Source of the DNA: Clostridia bacterium
Lineage (GTDB): Bacteria; Bacillota; Clostridia; Christensenellales; Aristaeellaceae
Assembly (NCBI GenBank): GCA_017620115.1
Contig: JAFZRB010000310.1
Location: 1 to 5,524 of the forward strand
DNA: 5,524 bases
Reading direction: 5' to 3'
Both the position numbers and the translations under genes were made by a program. Positions 1 to 4,550 of this stretch are shown here, in pieces (positions within the stretch are counted from its first letter, which is position 1; the number at the start of each line of letters is the position of its first letter). Below the pieces are notes generated by a model, which did not search any database, was not told where the DNA came from, and saw only the letters and a list, made by a program, of their open reading frames with translations.

Positions 1-892
1 CGGTGAACTCGTTGCGGATCTTGGGGAAGAAGAGGATGCCCTTCAGGTTGAAGGGATACTCGGCGTTCAGGTGGATCCAGAACAGCGGCTCCTCGTAGTC
101 GTGGAACACCTTGCGGTAGAACTCGCGGTATTCCTCCTCGGTGCAGTCAGCCGGGCGCTTAAGCCACAGCGGGGCGGTCTCGTTCACCTGTTCGGGCTCG
201 GCGGGCTTCTCCGGCTCCTTCTCTTCGCCCTCCTTGGCCTCTTCGCCTTCCTGCGGCGGCTCGGGCTTCTTCACCTCGCTCAGGAACACCGGCACGGGCA
301 TGAACGCGCAGTACTTTTCCAGCACGCCACGCGTGGTGTACAGCGAGAGGAAGTCCTTCTCGTCCTCGTTCAGGTACAGCGTGATGCAGGTGCCGCGCTC
401 CGCGCGGTCGGAGGGTTCCATGTCGTAGGTCATGCCGTCCTCGCTGGTCCAGCGTACGGCCTCGGCGCCCTCCTGCCAGCTCTTCGAGTCGATGACCACT
501 TTCGAGGCCACCATGAACGCGGAATAGAAGCCCAAGCCGAAATGGCCGATGATGCCGCCGTTTTCGCCTTCCTCAGGCTTATACTGCTTTAAAAACTCCT
601 CAGCGCCGGAAAACGCTACCTGGCAGATGTACTTCACGATCTCATCGGCGGTCATGCCGATGCCGTTGTCAATCACCTTCAGCGTGTTTTCTTCCTTGTC
701 GAGGATCACGTCGACGCGGTAGTTTTCCTCCGCGGGCGCGTCGCCCTTCATGGCGATCAGCCTGTGCTTTGAGATGGCGTCGCAGCCGTTGGACACCAGC
801 TCGCGCAGGAAGATGTCCTTGTCGGAATAGAGCCACTTCTTGATGACGGGCATAATATTTTGAGCGTTGATCGAAATCGTGCCTTTTTCCAT
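1..892 (-). CDS. htpG: HtpG (Hsp90 family) molecular chaperone, 5' part, cut by the window edge
   Basis: This is a cytosolic ATP-dependent chaperone that remodels client proteins after heat and other stress. 297 codons are visible and the rest lies beyond position 1. The N-terminal GHKL ATPase domain spans about residues 5–215. It shows the ATP-site signatures ELVSNGCDA (E31 catalytic glutamate, N35 for Mg), DNGIGM (D75, adenine contact) and GHFGLGFYSAF (116–126, ATP lid end). A Glu/Lys/Pro-rich charged linker of about 28 residues follows, and the middle domain begins at VNETAPLW and continues to IRNEF at the edge. The start at 892 is supported by AGGAGG at 903–908, ten bases upstream. The gene has its own promoter (925–953) with a CIRCE operator above it (961–987), so it is probably monocistronic at its 5' end and repressed by HrcA. 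Identification is from recognised motifs and is essentially certain. Confidence 0.98.
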   Translation of the reverse strand, partial: MEKGTISINAQNIMPVIKKWLYSDKDIFLRELVSNGCDAISKHRLIAMKGDAPAEENYRVDVILDKEENTLKVIDNGIGMTADEIVKYICQVAFSGAEEFLKQYKPEEGENGGIIGHFGLGFYSAFMVASKVVIDSKSWQEGAEAVRWTSEDGMTYDMEPSDRAERGTCITLYLNEDEKDFLSLYTTRGVLEKYCAFMPVPVFLSEVKKPEPPQEGEEAKEGEEKEPEKPAEPEQVNETAPLWLKRPADCTEEEYREFYRKVFHDYEEPLFWIHLNAEYPFNLKGILFFPKIRNEFT

Positions 893-924
893 AAATCAAT
901 TACCTCCTGTTGGAAACTGCCTCC

Positions 925-953
925 ATTTTATCCCTTTCCACGGCGAATGTCAA
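925..953 (-). promoter_or_regulatory. Sigma-A promoter of htpG
   Basis: Read on the minus strand, TTGACA (948–953) and TAAAAT (925–930) are separated by exactly 17 bases. That is a consensus -35 and a five-of-six -10. Transcription would start near 918, giving a leader of about 25 bases that contains the htpG ribosome binding site at 903–908. It is the only good promoter I find between the upstream terminator and htpG. Confidence 0.85.
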
Positions 954-960
954 TAGAAAA

Positions 961-987
961 TTAGCACTCAAAGACAGAGAGTGCTAA
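961..987. promoter_or_regulatory. CIRCE operator (HrcA binding site)
   Basis: A perfect inverted repeat TTAGCACTC–N9–GAGTGCTAA matches the full CIRCE consensus, the binding site of the heat-shock repressor HrcA. It lies upstream of htpG and 7 bases above the -35 box (954–960 separate them). Its centre is about 56 bases upstream of the predicted transcription start. HrcA control of htpG is inferred from this site. In B. subtilis CIRCE is known at groESL and the hrcA-grpE-dnaK operon, not at htpG. Confidence 0.96.
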
Positions 988-1023
988 CAATTTCGAGAAA
1001 ATCAACATTTCTGTCATGATTGG

Positions 1024-1062
1024 CGAAAAAGAAACGGGGCGAAGCCTCCCGGCCCGCCCCGT
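1024..1062 (-). terminator. Rho-independent terminator of the ireB–ruvX operon
   Basis: On the minus strand ACGGGGCG (1055–1062) pairs with CGCCCCGT (1034–1041). A 13-base loop, itself able to form GCC/GGC pairs, lies between them. The stem is followed by the U-rich run TTCTTTTTC (1025–1033). It begins 16 bases after the stop codon of the RuvX–DUF1292 ORF, so it ends that operon and insulates htpG from read-through. Confidence 0.88.
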
Positions 1063-1077
1063 GGAAACAGACGCCCG

Positions 1078-1371
1078 TTATTCTTCGTCGCTCTCCGCGA
1101 TTTCCAGATACTTCTCAAACACCTTCTGAACCAGGTCGTCGTCCTCCACGCTCACGTAGATCTCCTCGCCGTTCTCGTCGTTGTCGATGCGGAGCACCAG
1201 CACCTCGTCGTCCTCCATGTCCTCGGTGGGATCGACGGGCGCCAGCAGGATGTAGTCCTCGCCGCCGTACTGAACGGTCATGATATGCTCAAAGCGGATG
1301 GGGTTGTCGTTTTCGTCCACCAGCTCGATGATGTTGTCCATTTCCATGCTGTTGTTTTCGTTGTTATCCAT
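1078..1371 (-). CDS. Possible separately translated DUF1292 (YrzB-like) protein from an internal start
   Basis: This is an in-frame ATG (1369–1371, residue 161 of the long ORF) preceded by AAAGGAAG (1379–1386), a reasonable ribosome site with seven bases between AGGAAG and the ATG. It would give a 97-residue acidic DUF1292 protein, close to the usual family length, beginning MDNNENNSMEMDN. Two further ATGs lie just downstream (residues 169 and 171). An out-of-frame TAA sits 4 bases before this ATG, matching the ireB–ruvX junction spacing. Either this is the true gene start and the upstream frame is fused through a lost stop, or both products are made. The role of DUF1292 proteins is unknown; they travel with ireB and ruvX across Firmicutes. 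Confidence 0.5.
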   Translation of the reverse strand: MDNNENNSMEMDNIIELVDENDNPIRFEHIMTVQYGGEDYILLAPVDPTEDMEDDEVLVLRIDNDENGEEIYVSVEDDDLVQKVFEKYLEIAESDEE

Positions 1372-1851
1372 GCGCTTACTTCCTTTCCACACGGCCACGT
1401 CCGTGACGCGCGCCGGTTTGGGATTTTCCTCGTCGATCCAGCCGCCCGCGTCCAGGAACGACTGGAGGATGTATGTGGCGGCCAGCTTGTCCACAACCTG
1501 CTTCCGCTTCTGTCTGCTCACGTCGCCCTCGATCAGCGCGCGCTGGGCCAGGGAAGTGGTCAGCCGCTCGTCCTGGAAACGAACCCGCCAGCCGCGGGCT
1601 GCGAGCTGTTCGGCAAAGGCCAGTATCTTCTCCGCCTGCGGCCCGGTTTCGCCGCTCAGCGTGCGCGGCAGGCCCACCAGCAGCCGGTCGGTTTCGTACT
1701 GCTTGAGGAGCTGGGCCACGCGCTCGATATCATGGCTCCAGCCGTTTGACTGAATGGTTTCAACGCCCTGCGCGGTGATGCCCAGCGGGTCGGACACGGC
1801 CACGCCGATGCGCTTCTCGCCCACGTCGAGCGCCAGCACACGAGGCTTCAT
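1078..1851 (-). CDS. ruvX: RuvX/YqgF-family Holliday junction resolvase-like nuclease fused in frame to a DUF1292 domain
   Basis: The ORF encodes 257 residues. Residues 1–~140 form a complete RuvX/YqgF RNase H-like domain, the family linked to Holliday junction resolution and, in E. coli, 16S rRNA 5' processing. It carries LDVGEKRIGVAVSD with D9, VGLPRTLSG (59–67), DERLTT with E95, and DKLAA with D121, so all acidic catalytic positions are present. Residues ~141–160 are an extra tail. Residues 161–257 match DUF1292 (YrzB family), an acidic protein of unknown function normally encoded as a separate gene of about 90 codons. RuvX alone is usually about 140 residues, so the length is clearly that of a fusion. 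The start at 1851 lies only 4 bases after the ireB stop, which implies translational coupling; no strong separate ribosome site is visible. A possible internal start is described separately. Domain calls are confident; whether the full fusion is the main product is uncertain. Confidence 0.92.
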   Translation of the reverse strand: MKPRVLALDVGEKRIGVAVSDPLGITAQGVETIQSNGWSHDIERVAQLLKQYETDRLLVGLPRTLSGETGPQAEKILAFAEQLAARGWRVRFQDERLTTSLAQRALIEGDVSRQKRKQVVDKLAATYILQSFLDAGGWIDEENPKPARVTDVAVWKGSKRMDNNENNSMEMDNIIELVDENDNPIRFEHIMTVQYGGEDYILLAPVDPTEDMEDDEVLVLRIDNDENGEEIYVSVEDDDLVQKVFEKYLEIAESDEE

Positions 1852-1855
1852 GCCC

Positions 1856-2122
1856 TTACCGCTCGAGCTTGTGGCTCACGTAGTGGCTCACGAGCTCCTC
1901 GATGATTTCGTCGCGCTCCAGGCGTCGGATCAGGGAACGCGCCTGATTGTAGCTGGTGATGTAGGTCGGATCCCCTGAGAGGATGTAGCCCACAAGCTGC
2001 GTGATCGGGTCGTACCCCTTGGCCTTCAGCGCCTGGTAGACCTGGCGAATGATATTTTCAGGCGAATTCAGGTCGGTTGAGGGCGAAGCGTACAGTTTTG
2101 TGTCGCCCATTTTGCTGCTCAT
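1856..2122 (-). CDS. ireB: IreB family regulatory phosphoprotein (UPF0297/YrzL)
   Basis: This small cytosolic protein of 88 residues has the usual family length. In Enterococcus faecalis IreB is a substrate of the PASTA Ser/Thr kinase IreK and a negative regulator of cephalosporin resistance; that function is known there and only inferred here. The conserved core is clear: GYDPITQLVGYILSGDP (36–52), then the helix RSLIRRLERDEIIEELV (62–78). The N terminus has a threonine at position 8 that could be the phosphorylation site; a second nearby threonine is not seen. The start at 2122 follows AGAGAGG with about nine bases between. The gene is first in an operon driven by the promoter at 2159–2187, with the RuvX–DUF1292 ORF starting 4 bases after its stop. 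Confidence 0.96.
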   Translation of the reverse strand: MSSKMGDTKLYASPSTDLNSPENIIRQVYQALKAKGYDPITQLVGYILSGDPTYITSYNQARSLIRRLERDEIIEELVSHYVSHKLER

Positions 2123-2158
2123 AGGACACCGCCTCTCTGGAAATTTCTAGCCAATGCT

Positions 2159-2187
2159 ATTATACACCGGTTTGGTTAATATTTCAA
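2159..2187 (-). promoter_or_regulatory. Sigma-A promoter of the ireB–ruvX operon
   Basis: On the minus strand, TTGAAA (2182–2187) and a perfect TATAAT (2159–2164) are 17 bases apart. The -35 box overlaps the TGA stop (2184–2186) of the AI-2E family gene. An inverted repeat, CCGGTTT/AAACCGG (2167–2173 and 2201–2207), brackets the -35 and spacer; whether it matters is unknown. Confidence 0.88.
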
Positions 2188-3200
2188 ACATTTTTGCAAT
2201 AAACCGGCCAATTTCTTGCAATTGATCGAAAAATAAGCAGCGCAGGCACGGAAAACAGCATGCCCGCCACGCCCGACAGGCTGCCGCCAACCGTAATGGC
2301 CGCCAGAACGAGCGCGGGATGCAGACCGGTGGCCGAGCCCGTGACGCGCGGACTCACGATCATGTTGTCGATCTGCTGAACGAGCACGAGCGCCACAAGC
2401 GTCAGCAGAGCGCTTCGCGGGCCGCCGGAAAGCGCCGTCAGCACGGCCGGAACGCCGCCCAGCAGCGGCCCGAAATAGGGGATCATGTTGAACAGCCCCA
2501 CGATGACGCCCAGCGCCAGCCAGGCCCGCGCGCCGCACAGCATCAGCAGGAACGCGGCGAGCGCCGCTACGATGAGCGAAACCATCAGCTGGGAACGGAG
2601 GTACGCCCCGATTTCCAGCCGGATGGCGGCGGCCGTTCTGAGAACGACGCGCCGCCGGGGCGAGGGCACGAGCATTTCCAGCCGAAGCCCCAGCTTTTCG
2701 CGGTCGCGGATGAAATAGAACGCCAGCGTGAGCATGATCGTGAATTCCGTCAGCCCCCCGGCGAGCGAACGCCCGAAAGCCGCCGTGCCGTCCAGAAGGG
2801 GCCGCCCCTCCGGCAGTCCCGGCAGATCCGGCAGAGAACCGGGCGCTATGCCCCGTTCGGCCAGGAACGCCTCAAGGCGCTGCCGCCAGACGGCCATATC
2901 GTTAATTAGACGCGGAACCGCGTTCAAAAGTTCAGCCATCTGAGCGATAAACGGCGGCAAAAACAGCGCCGTCAACCCCACGAGCGCGCCGAGGATCGCG
3001 AGATAACTCGCCAGCACCGCCGCTCCGCGGGTGAAACGCAGCTTCTTACTCAGGAAGAGACATCCCGGCGAAATCAGGAAGGCGACGACCGCCCCTCCGA
3101 ATGTCAGCCGCAGGAGCAGCAGGCACTGCGCGCGCCATCTCAGAAACACGAACAGCGCCGCTCCAACCGCCGCGATCAGCCGCTTTTTCTCCCCGCTCAT
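2184..3200 (-). CDS. AI-2E family transporter (YrrI/PerM-type polytopic membrane protein)
   Basis: This integral membrane protein of 338 residues is close to the family's usual 340–370. Hydrophobic segments appear at about 8–20, 26–48, 58–80, 148–164, 206–222, 227–250, 264–274 and 294–325. A soluble stretch lies at about 85–145. Family signatures are EIGAYLRSQL (196–205), IPYFGPLLGGVPA (240–252) and QQIDNMIVSPRV (275–286). The family is named for E. coli TqsA, which exports autoinducer-2. Many members do something else, including Na+/H+ exchange, so the substrate here is unknown. I chose the ATG at 3200 because GGGGGTGA lies just upstream of it. A GTG at 3209 in the same frame would add three residues but overlaps that ribosome site. 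No convincing promoter is seen directly upstream; read-through from the PRC-barrel operon is possible. Confidence 0.93.
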   Translation of the reverse strand: MSGEKKRLIAAVGAALFVFLRWRAQCLLLLRLTFGGAVVAFLISPGCLFLSKKLRFTRGAAVLASYLAILGALVGLTALFLPPFIAQMAELLNAVPRLINDMAVWRQRLEAFLAERGIAPGSLPDLPGLPEGRPLLDGTAAFGRSLAGGLTEFTIMLTLAFYFIRDREKLGLRLEMLVPSPRRRVVLRTAAAIRLEIGAYLRSQLMVSLIVAALAAFLLMLCGARAWLALGVIVGLFNMIPYFGPLLGGVPAVLTALSGGPRSALLTLVALVLVQQIDNMIVSPRVTGSATGLHPALVLAAITVGGSLSGVAGMLFSVPALLIFRSIARNWPVYCKNV

Positions 3201-3250
3201 CCCGTTCACCCCCGGCAGGATCGCTTTCTCGTTCCCTGTTTCCGACTGGA

Positions 3251-3279
3251 CAAAGCCCCGCGCGGGGCGCGGAGCTTTG
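3251..3279. terminator. Strong GC hairpin between the miniprotein gene and the AI-2E gene, terminator-like but without a U tract
   Basis: CAAAGC (3251–3256) pairs with GCTTTG (3274–3279). After one C·A mismatch, CCGCGC (3258–3263) pairs with GCGCGG (3267–3272) around a GGG loop. It begins 6 bases past the stop of the 54-residue gene on the minus strand. Neither strand has a clear U run after the stem, so it may be an attenuator, a 3'-end stabiliser or an inefficient terminator. Confidence 0.5.
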
Positions 3280-3285
3280 CGTCTG

Positions 3286-3450
3286 TCAACCCATCAGTCC
3301 GTTGAGACCGTCGGCCATCTTCCGGCCGGCGTCGCGGGCGAGCTTTTTCAGCTTGCGCTGGGTGTGACGGCTGGCCATGCCGAAGGCGGTCGCGGCGCTC
3401 GCGCCGGCGATTGCGCCGACCATGACGGCGGCCATGCTGCTGACTTTCAT
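3286..3450 (-). CDS. 54-residue membrane-type miniprotein, family not recognised
   Basis: The short gene begins at ATG 3448–3450 and ends at TGA 3286–3288. AAGGAGA lies about nine bases upstream of the start. The start overlaps the stop of the PRC-barrel gene by 4 bases (ATGA), which points to coupled translation and supports it as real. Residues 1–26 are a small-residue hydrophobic stretch (Ala/Gly/Val/Met rich) that could be a membrane helix or amphipathic anchor. Residues 28–54 are strongly basic (RHTQRKLKKLARDAGRKM) and likely form an amphipathic helix. The layout loosely resembles YtxH-like small proteins, but I see no signature, so I assign no function. Its tie to the PRC-barrel gene suggests the two act together at the membrane. 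A strong GC hairpin follows the gene. Confidence 0.82.
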   Translation of the reverse strand: MKVSSMAAVMVGAIAGASAATAFGMASRHTQRKLKKLARDAGRKMADGLNGLMG

Positions 3451-3890
3451 GTGCGATTGTCTCCTTCCGATGTTTCGATGACCACGTCCCCGTTCTGCGT
3501 GACGGAAAAAGCGCCGACGCGCTCGCGTCCCCGTGTCAGATCGTCGAAATAGCCGCCCGATAGCTCCAGCATGGGAATGGCAAAGGTCTCCTCGTCCACG
3601 ATGGCGTCCGTGATCGCGCCCAGCCGCTTCCCGTCGGGCGACAGGGCGCGGCGGGGCATCGACGGCGCGCAGGGCGGGCTCTTCCGTCCGGGGGCGTGAA
3701 CCAGCACAGCCACGTCGCCGATCAGGTCGAGCTTGTCGCGCGGAACAAACCTCGTTCCCATGAAACCGCAGCTGAAGTAGATGCCCCTGAGCGCGCGCAG
3801 GTCCTCCTCCGGAGCGACGGCGGACACGCGGCCCAGCTCGCGGCTCCCGAGAATGACCGGCAGGCCGATCAGGGTCCGGGCGTTTTTCAT
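3447..3890 (-). CDS. PRC-barrel domain protein (YrrD-like)
   Basis: The gene encodes 147 residues without signal peptide or membrane segment, so it is probably cytosolic. Two PRC-barrel-like repeats are visible. The first is about residues 3–62, with LIGLPVILGSRELGRVSAV and a FVPRDKLDLIGD segment. The second is about 80–138, with PDGKRLGAITDAIVDEE followed by a short strand and SGGYFDDLTRGR. The family includes the RimM C-terminal domain and B. subtilis YrrD; its members bind RNA or protein, but the role of stand-alone versions is not established. The start at 3890 follows AAGGAAGGA. The stop overlaps the start of the 54-residue gene. The neighbourhood (PRC-barrel, AI-2E protein, ireB) matches the yrr region of Firmicutes, which supports the YrrD-like reading. 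I find no convincing promoter in the 170 bases upstream. Confidence 0.85.
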   Translation of the reverse strand: MKNARTLIGLPVILGSRELGRVSAVAPEEDLRALRGIYFSCGFMGTRFVPRDKLDLIGDVAVLVHAPGRKSPPCAPSMPRRALSPDGKRLGAITDAIVDEETFAIPMLELSGGYFDDLTRGRERVGAFSVTQNGDVVIETSEGDNRT

Positions 3891-3960
3891 ACGGATTCCT
3901 TCCTTCGGGCGCTTTGCGCGCCGGCTCCGTTATTGTTCGCGGCGATGTCGAAAACGATGA

Positions 3961-3997
3961 GCGGAAAATGCTGACAGAAAGCGAAGTTTTTTTCCGC
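3961..3997. repeat. Inverted repeat in the divergent intergenic region
   Basis: GCGGAAAA (3961–3968) and TTTTCCGC (3990–3997) are perfect complements with 21 bases between them. They lie between the divergent PRC-barrel and ECF sigma genes, just above a candidate sigma promoter. The repeat could be an operator or a weak hairpin; chance cannot be excluded. Confidence 0.35.
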
Positions 3998-4000
3998 GAA

Positions 4001-4028
4001 TGTACCGAAAACGCCCCGCCGCTTCGTC
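4001..4028 (+). promoter_or_regulatory. Candidate ECF-type promoter of the sigma factor operon
   Basis: TGTACC (4001–4006) and CGTC (4025–4028), 18 bases apart, loosely resemble the (T)GAAAC/TGTAAC and CGTC elements of ECF promoters in Firmicutes. Such promoters are often recognised by the sigma factor they express. The -35 match is imperfect and the spacing one or two bases long. No sigma-A promoter is better here. Confidence 0.25.
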
Positions 4029-4064
4029 ATATAGGGTGAGGATGCGAATAAGGAGGGATTGCGA

Positions 4065-4550
4065 ATGACGGAGGAAGCGTTCACGCGGCGCGTCATGGCC
4101 ATGCGCGATCAACTGTGGCACGTGGGCCGCGCGATGCTGTGGAACGACGAGGACGCGGCCGACGCCGTGCAGGACGCCATGCTGCAGGCGTGGAAGAAAC
4201 GGCGATCGCTGCGCGACGAGGACAAATTCGAGGCGTGGTTCATGCGCCTTTTCATCAATCGCTGCCGCGATATGCAGCGCGGCCAGATCAGGCGGCGCGA
4301 GGCCGTCGAAAGCGCCGCTCTGTGGACGGAGGAAGCGACGGATATGGGAGCCGGCGAAGCGCAGGAGGCGCTGGCCGCCCTGCCGGACGCGCTGCGTCTG
4401 CCCGCAGTCCTCTTTTATGTGGAGGGCTATTCGCAAAAGGAGACCGCGCGCATACTTGGCGTTTCGCAGGAGCAGGTGAACACGCGCCTTCGGCAGGCGC
4501 GTCGGCGCATGAAGCGCATGCTCGCGGAGGGAGGTTATTTCGATGAATGA
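4065..4550 (+). CDS. ECF-type RNA polymerase sigma factor
   Basis: This 161-residue sigma-70 family protein of the extracytoplasmic-function group directs RNA polymerase to a dedicated promoter set. Region 2 covers about residues 5–70: DEDAADAVQDAMLQAWKK (28–45) is the core-binding and -10 helix, followed by FEAWFMRLFINRCRD (55–69). Region 4 covers about 100–152: ALAALPDALRLPAVLFY, then the helix-turn-helix YSQKETARILGVSQEQVNTRL and a basic end RQARRRMKRML. The linker between them is short, with no region 3, as expected for ECF factors. The start at 4065 is set by AGGAGG (4051–4056), eight bases away; an in-frame TTG at 4059 is too close to that site. The 3' end overlaps the next gene by 8 bases. 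The target promoters and the signal are unknown; the partner gene downstream is likely its regulator. Confidence 0.95.
   Translation: MTEEAFTRRVMAMRDQLWHVGRAMLWNDEDAADAVQDAMLQAWKKRRSLRDEDKFEAWFMRLFINRCRDMQRGQIRRREAVESAALWTEEATDMGAGEAQEALAALPDALRLPAVLFYVEGYSQKETARILGVSQEQVNTRLRQARRRMKRMLAEGGYFDE

Noticed and set aside
71..592. A 173-codon open frame on the plus strand opposite htpG
   Set aside because: It lies antisense to a clear Hsp90 coding sequence, is made of low-complexity Leu/His/Val-rich sequence and is best explained by high GC content.
988..1023. A second promoter above CIRCE on the minus strand
   Set aside because: TTGATT and TTGTTA occur, but no acceptable -10 lies 16–18 bases after either.
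2319..2909. A 196-codon plus-strand frame opposite the AI-2E family gene
   Set aside because: It is Arg/Gln/His-rich with no domain, while the minus strand carries clear membrane-protein motifs.
3284..3289. TTGACA on the minus strand as a -35 box for the AI-2E gene
   Set aside because: It overlaps the miniprotein stop and the position 17 bases on is GC-only hairpin sequence with no -10 element.
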